This document shows, one piece after another, positions 1-7,096 of a stretch of 33,790 nt of DNA; positions within the stretch are counted from its first letter, which is position 1, and each line of letters starts with the position of its first letter. A model generated the notes under the pieces. That model was not told the origin of the DNA. It made no database searches and worked only from the letters and a program-made list of their open reading frames with translations. This DNA comes from Acidimicrobiaceae bacterium. GTDB taxonomy: Bacteria > Actinomycetota > Acidimicrobiia > Acidimicrobiales > RAAP-2. The stretch spans positions 1-33,790 of the forward strand of contig PNAT01000139.1 in the NCBI GenBank assembly GCA_003169675.1. The letters are read 5' to 3'. The position numbers and the translations under genes are program-made.

Positions 1-758
1 TCGCCAACCAGAAGGGTGGCGTCGGCAAGACGACGACCACGGTCAACCTGGGCGCTGCCCTGGCCGAGCTGGGCTATCGAGTTCTGGTGGTCGATCTGGA
101 CCCCCAAGGAAACGCCACCACGGGCCTGGGCATCGATGCCCGTAACTTCGAGCTGTCCATGTACGACGTCATCATGCGGGACCAACCAATGGAAGACTGC
201 ATTGAGCCCACCAGTGTGAAGAATCTCTTCGTGGCCCCGGCCACCATCGACCTGGCCGGGATCGAGATTGAGCTGGTGCCGGCCTTCAGCCGGGAGCTGA
301 AGTTGAAGCGGGCGATCGATTCCGTGGTGGACGACTTCGACTTCGTCCTCATCGACTGCCCACCGTCGCTCGGGCTCATCACGGTGAACGGGTTGGCGGC
401 GGCCGATGAGGTCATGGTGCCGATCCAGTGCGAGTACTACGCCCTCGAGGGGCTGGGCCAGCTCCTGCGCAACGTCAACCTGGTCTCGTCCAATCTCAAT
501 GAGACGCTGGAGGTCACAACCATCGTCCTGACCATGTTCGATGCCCGGACCAGGCTCTCCCTCGATGTGGCCAACGAGGTCCGGGAGCATTTTGCCGATC
601 GGGTCTGCAAGAGCGTCATTCCCCGGACGGTGCGGCTTTCCGAGGCCCCGTCCTTCGGACAACCCATCACAGTGTTCGATCCCACCTCTCGGGGGGCCGT
701 GGCCTACCGGGAGTTGGCCAAGGAGGTGAGCAATGGCGCGCCGCAGCGGGCTCGGTAA
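1..758 (+). CDS. parA: Chromosome partitioning ATPase ParA (5' truncated)
   Basis: ParA/Soj-type ATPase that, with ParB, moves the replication origin region. The reading frame is open from base 3, so the gene starts outside the window; 251 residues are visible. The deviant Walker A motif KGGVGKTT is encoded at about bases 12-35. The Walker A' region VVDLDPQGNAT follows from base 87, and the Walker B-type segment LIDCPPSLG lies near bases 349-375. These are the signatures of the family (known). Only a few N-terminal residues are missing. The 3' end overlaps parB by 26 bp, so the two are probably translated together. The gene is usually downstream of gidB near oriC, which suggests the origin lies to the left of the window (inference). 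Confidence 0.97.
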   Translation, partial: ANQKGGVGKTTTTVNLGAALAELGYRVLVVDLDPQGNATTGLGIDARNFELSMYDVIMRDQPMEDCIEPTSVKNLFVAPATIDLAGIEIELVPAFSRELKLKRAIDSVVDDFDFVLIDCPPSLGLITVNGLAAADEVMVPIQCEYYALEGLGQLLRNVNLVSSNLNETLEVTTIVLTMFDARTRLSLDVANEVREHFADRVCKSVIPRTVRLSEAPSFGQPITVFDPTSRGAVAYRELAKEVSNGAPQRAR

Positions 759-1686
759 AGGGCTCAGTGCATTGATACCGGGGGAAGCGACCGGGGAAGC
801 TGATTCCCTGCTCCGGGTCGTCCCCATCTCACATATCAGGCCGAACGCCCTCCAACCCCGGAGCCACTTCGACGAGGAGTCGATGGCCGCCCTGGCCGCG
901 TCCATCCGCGAAGTGGGGCTGCTCCAGCCGGTGCTGGTGCGCGAGGTGGAGGATGAGGACGAGAGCTATGAGCTCATCGCCGGCGAACGCCGCTGGCGGG
1001 CGGCCCGGCGGGCCGGTCTGCAGACCATCCCCGTCCTGGTCCAGGTGGCCAATGACGTGGCCAGCCTGGAGCAGGCGCTGGTGGAGAACCTCCACCGTGA
1101 AGACCTCAATGCTCTGGAAGAAGCCGCGGCCTACCAGCAGCTCATTGACGAGTTCGGCCTGACCCACGAGCAGGTGGCCACCCGTATGGGGAAGGGGCGG
1201 GCCACCATCACCAACACCCTGCGCCTCCTGCAGTTGCCGGCCGGGGCCCAGCGGGCGCTGGCCGAGCGGACCATTTCGGCCGGCCATGCCCGGGCCCTCC
1301 TGGGAACGCCGGACCGGGCACTTCAGGACAAGCTGGTGGCCCAGATCGTGGCGGAAGGATTGACCGTCCGCGCCGTCGAGGACATGATCCGTGGGGGTGG
1401 GACGGACCTTCATGTGGTGCCCCCACTCCCCGACGACGAGGACGATGGCAAGGCGCCCCGTACAGGTACGACCTCAGGTAGTACCAGTGGGGGAGTGCGG
1501 CGCCCCTCGACCCGGAATCTGCCTGAGCCCGGAGTCCTGGAGCTCGAAGAGCTGCTCTCGACCTATCTCAACACGCGGGTGAAGGTCGACATCCAGAACC
1601 GAAGGGGCCGTCTCGTGGTCGAGTTCGCCACCCTTGAGGACCTTGAGCGCATCTACCGGGCCATGGTCGGTCACACGACCGTCTAG
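733..1686 (+). CDS. parB: Chromosome partitioning protein ParB
   Basis: ParB binds parS sites and spreads as a CTP-dependent clamp that ParA acts on. The 317-residue length is typical. The N-terminal domain carries the CTP-binding motif GERRWRA at residues 84-90 and ENLHRED at 118-124. A helix-turn-helix region follows at about 130-215, then a polar Gly/Ser/Thr linker (about 235-260), then a C-terminal dimerisation region rich in Glu/Leu. The start ATG at 733 is preceded by AAGGAGG six bases upstream, inside the end of parA, which fixes the start and implies translational coupling. No parS-like sequence (GTTTCACGTGAAAC) was seen by eye in the window. Its 3' neighbour is convergent. Confidence 0.97.
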   Translation: MARRSGLGKGLSALIPGEATGEADSLLRVVPISHIRPNALQPRSHFDEESMAALAASIREVGLLQPVLVREVEDEDESYELIAGERRWRAARRAGLQTIPVLVQVANDVASLEQALVENLHREDLNALEEAAAYQQLIDEFGLTHEQVATRMGKGRATITNTLRLLQLPAGAQRALAERTISAGHARALLGTPDRALQDKLVAQIVAEGLTVRAVEDMIRGGGTDLHVVPPLPDDEDDGKAPRTGTTSGSTSGGVRRPSTRNLPEPGVLELEELLSTYLNTRVKVDIQNRRGRLVVEFATLEDLERIYRAMVGHTTV

Positions 1687-1719
1687 TCGTTCACGCAACC
1701 GTCAAGACACCGTTCAGCT

Positions 1720-1752
1720 TCATCCACAACCTGTGCATGACATTGTGGATTG
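1720..1752. promoter_or_regulatory. Inverted pair of DnaA-box-like 9-mers between convergent genes
   Basis: TCATCCACA (1720-1728, one mismatch to TTATCCACA) faces TGTGGATTG (1744-1752, two mismatches in the other orientation). They sit within an 8-bp perfect inverted repeat ATCCACAA/TTGTGGAT with a 13-nt spacer (1722-1750). The stem could instead act as a weak bidirectional terminator between parB and the cwlM-like gene; there is no T-tract. The remaining intergenic DNA contains a short direct repeat ACCTGGT around 1756-1771 and nothing else recognised. Confidence 0.35.
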
Positions 1753-1870
1753 TTACCTGGTTAACCTGGTGAGGGTTTCGTCGCGTCCCCGTCGCGTGGG
1801 TCACGAACGTCCCGGAGCGGACGCGATGCGATGATCCCGCCCACCTGAATCCCTCGCCAATTACCAGTAA

Positions 1871-2800
1871 TCAATCCCAGGAGGCGTCGGCCCACTGCCC
1901 GAGTGCGCCTGACAAGGCCGCCGCCAGCAGGGTGGCGTGCTCGACCACCAGGCTGGCCGGCCCCAGCTCGATCAACACCGAGGGCATCCGGGTCTCGCGC
2001 AGGATGGGCAACGCCATGCCGTGCACGCCCCCGTCCGCAATGCGCAGTGGTTCGGGGACGGCCTGCTGGACCAGCTCGGCCAACCGCCTCCCCCCGGGGG
2101 ACTCGTCGTGGGTGCCGGCCCAGAACGCGGTCCGACACGATGAGGTCGAGGGATTGAGCCGGAGCCCCACGAAGACGTCCACCGCCAACTCGTTGGCCTC
2201 ACGGGCCTGGGTCGAGTCGTCGGGGTGGTGCAGTTCGGTGACGCGGGTGCCGCCGAGCAGCAGCCGGCGGCGCAGTGCGCCGGTGACGCTGCCCAGGCCG
2301 CCGCTCTCCCCGATGGCGACATGGCGGCCGCTCAACGTGGGCGGCGCGTCGCGCAGGACGGCCCGGGCGCGCACCGAGGACACCAGTTCGGGGTCGTGGT
2401 GCCGGCTTTCTAGGCGGATGAGCTCGCGCAGCGTCGCCCCGCCGACGATGCCATCGACGGGCACGCCGGCGTTGCGCTGGAAGTCGGCCAAAGCGTGGGA
2501 GGTGGCGTCGCCGAAAATCCCGTCCACCCGGCCGGCGTCGAATCCGAGGGTGCAGAGCCTCTGCTGGAGGTCCGCCACGTCGTCACCCCGCTGCATGGGG
2601 GTGCGCCGGTAGAGGAAGCGGTCGCCCAGGCGGAATCCGGCCTCGACCAGGGTGTTCCAGGTCTGCTCCCCGCAGATACCGTCGACCCGGAGCCCCCGCT
2701 GGTGCTGGAAGGCCTCCAGGGTGGCCCGGGTCCCGGGCCCGAAGATCCCGTCCCGGTCGATGGGGGCGCCGGGCAGGATGGCGGCCAGGCGGTACTGCAC
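1871..2800 (-). CDS. CwlM-like peptidoglycan-binding / degenerate amidase_3 protein
   Basis: Homologue, by order and position, of mycobacterial CwlM, a cytoplasmic regulator of peptidoglycan synthesis. From the GTG at 2800 the protein has 309 residues. It has the end of a first PG_binding_1 domain (to about 51), a complete second one (about 69-128, motif VDGIFGDAT), then an amidase_3-like domain (about 159-305). No signal peptide is visible. The usual zinc motif GHGG is ESGG (165-168), the SLHAN-type motif is GLRLN (212-216), and the second ligand region is deleted; only the late Glu in LIELG remains. Catalysis is therefore unlikely (inference). PG_binding_1 homology extends upstream to about 2830, where no ATG, GTG or TTG exists in frame, so the true start is unclear. 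The next gene upstream is trxA, whose stop is at 2845. Confidence 0.85.
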   Translation of the reverse strand: MQYRLAAILPGAPIDRDGIFGPGTRATLEAFQHQRGLRVDGICGEQTWNTLVEAGFRLGDRFLYRRTPMQRGDDVADLQQRLCTLGFDAGRVDGIFGDATSHALADFQRNAGVPVDGIVGGATLRELIRLESRHHDPELVSSVRARAVLRDAPPTLSGRHVAIGESGGLGSVTGALRRRLLLGGTRVTELHHPDDSTQAREANELAVDVFVGLRLNPSTSSCRTAFWAGTHDESPGGRRLAELVQQAVPEPLRIADGGVHGMALPILRETRMPSVLIELGPASLVVEHATLLAAALSGALGQWADASWD

Positions 2801-2844
2801 ATCGGAGACCGCCTGGCCGCGGTCGCCGATGGAGAGGGGGAGGC

Positions 2845-3171
2845 CTACAGGTACGCCGAGATCTCCTCGATCAACTGGCCCTTGGGTTTGGCCCCGATCA
2901 GGCGGACCTGGGGTTCGCCGTCCTTGAACAAGATCAGGGTCGGGATACTCATCACGTCGAAGCGACGGGTCACGTCCAGGTTGTCGTCGATGTTCAGTTT
3001 CCCGATCGTGAGTTTCCCCGCCTGCTCCTCGGCGATCTCTTCGAGAACCGGGGTGATCATCTTGCACGGGCCACACCATTCAGCCCAGAAGTCCACCAGG
3101 ACGGGGATGTCCGAACCCTTGACATGCTCGTCAAAGGTAGCGTCGCTCAGGGTCACAATCTTCTCGCTCAT
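2845..3171 (-). CDS. trxA: Thioredoxin
   Basis: Small cytoplasmic dithiol oxidoreductase, reduced by TrxB. It has 108 residues, the usual length. The active site WCGPC is at residues 32-36, within VDFWAEWCGPCKM, and the cis-proline loop SIPT is at 75-78. The start is set at the ATG (3169-3171) with AAGGAG five bases upstream; a GTG immediately before it is too close to that ribosome binding site. It lies 56 bp downstream of trxB on the same strand. The TAG stop adjoins the frame of the cwlM-like gene. The order trxB-trxA-cwlM matches the conserved actinobacterial origin region (established order, recalled). Confidence 0.97.
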   Translation of the reverse strand: MSEKIVTLSDATFDEHVKGSDIPVLVDFWAEWCGPCKMITPVLEEIAEEQAGKLTIGKLNIDDNLDVTRRFDVMSIPTLILFKDGEPQVRLIGAKPKGQLIEEISAYL

Positions 3172-3227
3172 CACTTCTCCTTGTCACCAGGGTCCAACGC
3201 CGCCAGACCCGCTTCTGTTCCCGCCGG

Positions 3228-4190
3228 CTACTGGCCGTGCTCTTCCAGCCAGTGCTCGGCGTCGATGGCCGCCATGCAGCCCGACCCGGCCGAGGTGACG
3301 GCCTGACGGTAGAAGTGGTCCTGGACGTCGCCGCAGGCGAACACCCCGTCCACGTTGGTGCGCGAGGAGCGGTCGAACGTCTTGACGTAACCGTTGTCCT
3401 CCAGCTCGACCTGCCCCTTGAGCAGAGCGCTGTTGGGCTCGTGCCCGATGGCGACGAAGAGCCCGGTGACCCCGAGCTCGGAGGAGGCACCGGTCACGGT
3501 GTCCTCCACCGTGAGGCCGGCCACCTTGGTGTCACCCAGCACGTCGGTGATCACCGAGTTCCACAAGAACTCGATCTTGGGGTTGGCGAACGCCCGGTCC
3601 TGCATGATCTTGGAGGCCCGCAGCGCGTCCCGGCGGTGGATCACGGTGACCTTGGAGGCGAACCGGGTAAGGAACAGGGCCTCCTCCAGGGCGGAGTCGC
3701 CCCCCCCGGCCACGGCGATGTGCTGCTCGCGGAAGAAGAAGCCGTCACAGGTGGCGCAGGTCGAGACGCCGTAGCCGAGCAGGCGGTCCTCGTTGGGGCA
3801 GCCCAGCATGAGTGAACGGGCGCCGGTGGCGATGATCAGGGCGTCGGCCAGCACGGTGGGCTCGTCCGCCTCGGGATCACCCACCCAGGCGCCGAAGGGC
3901 GACGCGGACAGGTCGAGCCGGCTCACCTTGGCCGTGCGCAGCTCGGCCCCGAAGCGGACGGCCTGGGCCCGCATGATGGCCATGAGCTCGGGTCCCATGA
4001 TCCCTTCGACGAAGCCGGGGTAGTTCTCCACCTCGGTGGTCAACATGAGCTGGCCGCCCGGCTGATCGCTGTTGGACGACGGTTCACCCTCAATGACCAG
4101 GGGCTCGAGCTGGGCCCGGGCCGAGTAGATGGCCGCCGTGAGGCCGGCCGGCCCGCTGCCGACGATGAGGACCTTGCGACGCTCAGGCAT
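3228..4190 (-). CDS. trxB: Thioredoxin-disulfide reductase
   Basis: FAD- and NADPH-dependent reductase of thioredoxin, low-molecular-weight type, 320 residues. The FAD motif GSGPAG is at 11-16, the redox-active CATC at 145-148 (in STCATCDG), and the NADPH motif [11 protein letters not shown] at about 161-171. The C-terminal FAD segment ACGDVQD is followed by a Gly/Ser-rich helix. The start ATG (4188-4190) gives [11 protein letters not shown], placing the Rossmann motif at the usual distance from the N terminus; longer in-frame starts would add residues that only shadow the neighbouring gene. Its first 8 bp overlap the end of the small membrane protein gene upstream. Confidence 0.97.
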   Translation of the reverse strand: MPERRKVLIVGSGPAGLTAAIYSARAQLEPLVIEGEPSSNSDQPGGQLMLTTEVENYPGFVEGIMGPELMAIMRAQAVRFGAELRTAKVSRLDLSASPFGAWVGDPEADEPTVLADALIIATGARSLMLGCPNEDRLLGYGVSTCATCDGFFFREQHIAVAGGGDSALEEALFLTRFASKVTVIHRRDALRASKIMQDRAFANPKIEFLWNSVITDVLGDTKVAGLTVEDTVTGASSELGVTGLFVAIGHEPNSALLKGQVELEDNGYVKTFDRSSRTNVDGVFACGDVQDHFYRQAVTSAGSGCMAAIDAEHWLEEHGQ

Positions 4191-4497
4191 CGGGTGCCAC
4201 GCCCCGCCTGGCGTAGAGGATGGTGCCGACGAGGCAGAAGAGTCCGCCGAGGGCGAGATAGGAGATCCAGACCTTGTGGTCGAAGGGGGCACTCCAGGCG
4301 ACCGTGAGGCGGATGAAGCCGACACTGACCATCATGAGAACAGCCAGTCCGACCACCGAGATGATGACCCCGAACACCACGGCGCGGGCGGCCACGATGG
4401 CCGGCCGGATGGCCTTGTCGTTGACGGTGGCCACCACCGTGTCGATGGTGTCGAGAGCGCGGGCGGACAGGCCGTCGGTGAATTCGTGTTCGGTCAC
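4183..4497 (-). CDS. Small two-TM membrane protein (holin-X-like)
   Basis: 104-residue protein of unknown function. A charged N-terminal segment of about 32 residues precedes two hydrophobic helices, at about residues 35-62 and 77-97, joined by a short loop with Trp and basic residues. The layout recalls the actinobacterial putative holin-X family, but I cannot confirm membership by eye and no lytic role is implied. It starts at GTG 4497, nine bases after the degV stop, and its end overlaps trxB by 8 bp, so it is probably part of a degV-to-trxA transcript. In mycobacteria this slot between murJ and trxB holds sigM and its anti-sigma factor; neither is present here. Confidence 0.75.
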   Translation of the reverse strand: MTEHEFTDGLSARALDTIDTVVATVNDKAIRPAIVAARAVVFGVIISVVGLAVLMMVSVGFIRLTVAWSAPFDHKVWISYLALGGLFCLVGTILYARRGVAPDA

Positions 4498-4506
4498 GGC
4501 GTGAGA

Positions 4507-5367
4507 TTAGTCGCCAGGCCCCGCCGCACCCGCGGCCACGATGTAGCAGACGCCCACCGTGTTGGGGCCGGTATGGGTACCGACCACCGGTCCGAGCTGC
4601 ACTGACACCAGAGGATGCTCGGTGGCCACGGCGCCGAGACGCGTGAGCACATCAGCGATGTCGTCACAGGCTCCGTCGGCCACGCCGAGTCGTTCCAGCG
4701 GGGCATCCCCGGACACCTTGGCGACCAGGTGGGCCAGGGCCCGCCCCCGGGTCCGCTGCTTGGACTCCTCGGCCACCTCGCCGTCCTTGACCTGGATCAC
4801 CGGCTTGATACTGAGCAGCGATCCCAACATGGCCTGGGCCCCACCGATGCGGCCGCCCCGTTGCAGGTGCTCCAGGCCCCCCAGCACGCCGTAGACGCGG
4901 ACGCGGTCGATCCGGCCCATGGTGGCGGTCACCAGGTCATCCAAGCCGGCCCCGGCCGCCGCCGCCTCAGCCGCGGCGATGACGAGCAGGCCCTGGCCCA
5001 TGGTGAGCGAGCGGGTGTCCACGACGCGCACCGGGATGTCGCTGAACGTGTCGGCCGCCGTGAGGGCGGAGGCGTAGGTGCCCGAGACCCCCGACGACAA
5101 CGTGAGGCAGAGCACCGCCTCGGCACCGTCGGCGGCGGCCTGCGCGTAGGCCGCCACGAACGAGCCGGGGGAGGGGGCGGCCGTCTCGGGCAGCGCACCC
5201 TTGCCCGCGCAGCGCAGCCAGAACTCCTCGGGGCTGAGCTGGCGACGGTCCTCCAGCTCCTCGCTGCCGAAGCGGATGGTCAGGGGGACGACGATGACAT
5301 GGTGCTCCTTGCACAGCAGTTCGCTCAGGTCACAGGCACTGTCGGTCACGATGTGGACGCCGGGCAT
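4507..5367 (-). CDS. DegV family fatty-acid-binding protein
   Basis: DegV/FakB-type protein of 286 residues, normal length. FakB proteins bind acyl chains for phosphorylation by FakA kinase (known for the family). The diagnostic N-terminal TDSACDLS is at residues 8-15, PLTIRFG follows, and the LSSGVSGTYASA segment that lines the ligand pocket lies near residue 90. A VDTRSLTMGQGL segment is also typical. The ATG at 5365-5367 is the natural start. No FakA kinase is in the window, so its partner is unknown. It lies between murJ and the small membrane protein on the same strand; the 59 bp separating it from murJ hold no obvious terminator. Confidence 0.92.
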   Translation of the reverse strand: MPGVHIVTDSACDLSELLCKEHHVIVVPLTIRFGSEELEDRRQLSPEEFWLRCAGKGALPETAAPSPGSFVAAYAQAAADGAEAVLCLTLSSGVSGTYASALTAADTFSDIPVRVVDTRSLTMGQGLLVIAAAEAAAAGAGLDDLVTATMGRIDRVRVYGVLGGLEHLQRGGRIGGAQAMLGSLLSIKPVIQVKDGEVAEESKQRTRGRALAHLVAKVSGDAPLERLGVADGACDDIADVLTRLGAVATEHPLVSVQLGPVVGTHTGPNTVGVCYIVAAGAAGPGD

Positions 5368-5426
5368 GCTGGGAGTCTGCCACGGCGGCCACCACAGATT
5401 CAGTCCGCTTCAGTTCGCCGGGCGGT

Positions 5427-7094
5427 TCACACCATGGCGTCATACCTGTCGTCGCGGTCAGCCCGGGCGGCCCGGCGCCGGGACTCCTGACGCCGCCCCA
5501 GCACGACGGTGACCCCGACGAAGGCGATGAGCCCGGCCGCCACCGATCCGATCACCCGGGCCACCAGGCCCGCACCCGCGGTGGCGTCGGAGAGGTTCGA
5601 GACCACGAGCACCACCAGTCCCATGGCCACCGAAGCCACGGCCACCCGGCGCAGGGGGGCCCACGTCGTGACGGTGCCCAACCGGCCGAACCACGAGCGG
5701 AGCACCGCCAGGCCGGCCAGTGCCCCGGCGCTGTAGGCCACCGACAACGAGAGGGCCAGACCGCGCACCCCGAGCGGATGGACCAGGGTGACCGCCAGGG
5801 CGATGTTGATGGCGTTCTCCCCCACATACAGGAAGAACGCCACCTTGGTCCGCTGCATCGACTGCAGGACGCGCACCACGTAGAGGTAGGTGCAGAAGCC
5901 GGGCAGTCCCAGGGCGAACATGGCCAGCGCGGCCCCCGTGTCGGCCGTTTGGGCCGGCGTGCTGTGGCCGTGACCCAGGAGCAACGCCACCGCCGGCCTG
6001 GCCAGCAGCAACATGCCGACAGCAGCCGGGACGATCAGGGCCAGCATGGCCCGCAGTCCCGCGGCCAGCCGGCTCACGAAGGCTTCGGTCCGGCCGGCCG
6101 ACCAGCGTTCCGCCAAATCCGGGGAGACCACGGACATGATGGTGACGGCCACCACGCCGTAGGGGAGTTGGAGAAAGGCGTAGGCGTAGGTGTAGGCCGA
6201 GACTGGGTCGGGGCCCGGTGCCGTGCCGGCCAGGACGGTCACCACGAAAAGGGCGACCTGGTTGGCGACCACGAAACCGAAGGTCCACCCGCTGAGGCGG
6301 ACCACGGCCTGCACGGCCCGGTCCTTCAGGTCCCAGCGCCAGCGCAGATGCCCCAGTCGGGCCGCCCGCAGGCTGGGGAACAGGGCCAACCCCTGGAGCA
6401 CCACGCCGAGCGAGGTGCCCAACCCGAGGAGGATGAGCTGGGAATGGTGCGCCTCGACGCTGGCCAGGCCGGCCCCGGTGCCGGCCCACACCCCGAACCA
6501 GATGAGCACGCTGATGCAGACCACGTTGTTGAGGATGGGGGCCCAGGCGACGGCCACGAAGCGGCGCCGGGTGTTGAGCAGCGCGGTGCCCAGGGCGAAC
6601 AGGCCGTAGGCCGCAATTTGGATGACGAACCAGCGCAAGAGGGTGGTGGCCACCGCCCGTTCGAGCAGGATCTGGTGCACCTGATGGGCGTGGGCGTGGG
6701 CATGGGCATGGGTATCGAGCACGGTGAGGGCGTCGATGAGTTGCGGAGCCAGCACTAGCGCGGCCACCGTGGCCGAGGCGAGGATGACGACCGCCAACGA
6801 GAGCACCGCCGAGATGGAGTCGAAGGCGTCGGGCTCGTCCCGGTTGGTCAGCTGGTCGACGAAGACCGGGATGAACGTGGCCGAGAGCACGCCGCCCAGG
6901 ACGATGTCGTAGAGCATGTTGGGCGTGGTGTTGGCCAGGTTGTAGGAGTCAGCCAAATGCGTCTGGCCCAGGGCCCAGGCCAGGGCCACGAAGCGCAGGA
7001 GCCCGGTCAGGCGCGAGAGGCCCGTCCCGACCGCCACGTAGGTGGCCGCTTGGCGCAATGGGAGGCCGGGCTGCCCCGGGGGGAGCGTGGCCAC
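5427..7094 (-). CDS. murJ: Lipid II flippase MurJ (MviN)
   Basis: Integral membrane flippase moving lipid II to the outer face of the membrane for peptidoglycan synthesis. Its 555 residues contain roughly 14 hydrophobic segments. The N-terminal GTGLSRLTGLLR and NLANTTPNMLYD segments, with conserved Arg and Asn residues, are characteristic. Unlike mycobacterial MviN there is no C-terminal pseudokinase extension. The GTG at 7094, two bases after the stop of the upstream DUF6049 gene, is chosen; a longer start at GTG 7151 would overlap that gene by 55 bp and cannot be excluded. An unusual His-Ala repeat (HAHAHAHAH, residues 129-137) lies in a loop after about the third membrane segment. Confidence 0.95.
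   Translation of the reverse strand: MATLPPGQPGLPLRQAATYVAVGTGLSRLTGLLRFVALAWALGQTHLADSYNLANTTPNMLYDIVLGGVLSATFIPVFVDQLTNRDEPDAFDSISAVLSLAVVILASATVAALVLAPQLIDALTVLDTHAHAHAHAHQVHQILLERAVATTLLRWFVIQIAAYGLFALGTALLNTRRRFVAVAWAPILNNVVCISVLIWFGVWAGTGAGLASVEAHHSQLILLGLGTSLGVVLQGLALFPSLRAARLGHLRWRWDLKDRAVQAVVRLSGWTFGFVVANQVALFVVTVLAGTAPGPDPVSAYTYAYAFLQLPYGVVAVTIMSVVSPDLAERWSAGRTEAFVSRLAAGLRAMLALIVPAAVGMLLLARPAVALLLGHGHSTPAQTADTGAALAMFALGLPGFCTYLYVVRVLQSMQRTKVAFFLYVGENAINIALAVTLVHPLGVRGLALSLSVAYSAGALAGLAVLRSWFGRLGTVTTWAPLRRVAVASVAMGLVVLVVSNLSDATAGAGLVARVIGSVAAGLIAFVGVTVVLGRRQESRRRAARADRDDRYDAMV
6684..6713 (-). repeat. Hexanucleotide repeat encoding His-Ala tract in MurJ
   Basis: Five consecutive units of RTGGGY (ATGGGC, GTGGGC, GTGGGC, ATGGGC, ATGGGT on the + strand) encode alternating His and Ala in murJ. 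The Cys/Thr-free, His-dense loop could bind metal or respond to pH; this is inference. Synonymous third-position changes between units suggest an old repeat kept for the protein sequence rather than a fresh slippage product. Confidence 0.85.
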
Positions 7095-7096
7095 GC

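Noticed and set aside
1761-2138. Minus-strand frame of 125 residues over the end of the cwlM-like gene
   Set aside because: It is the shadow of the PG-binding/amidase frame; Arg/Gly-rich composition and no domain.
4183-4497. Prophage holin
   Set aside because: No lysin or phage genes nearby; the gene is embedded in a housekeeping block.
5458-6489. Long alternate frame inside murJ
   Set aside because: Gly/Arg/Pro-rich out-of-frame reading of the flippase gene.
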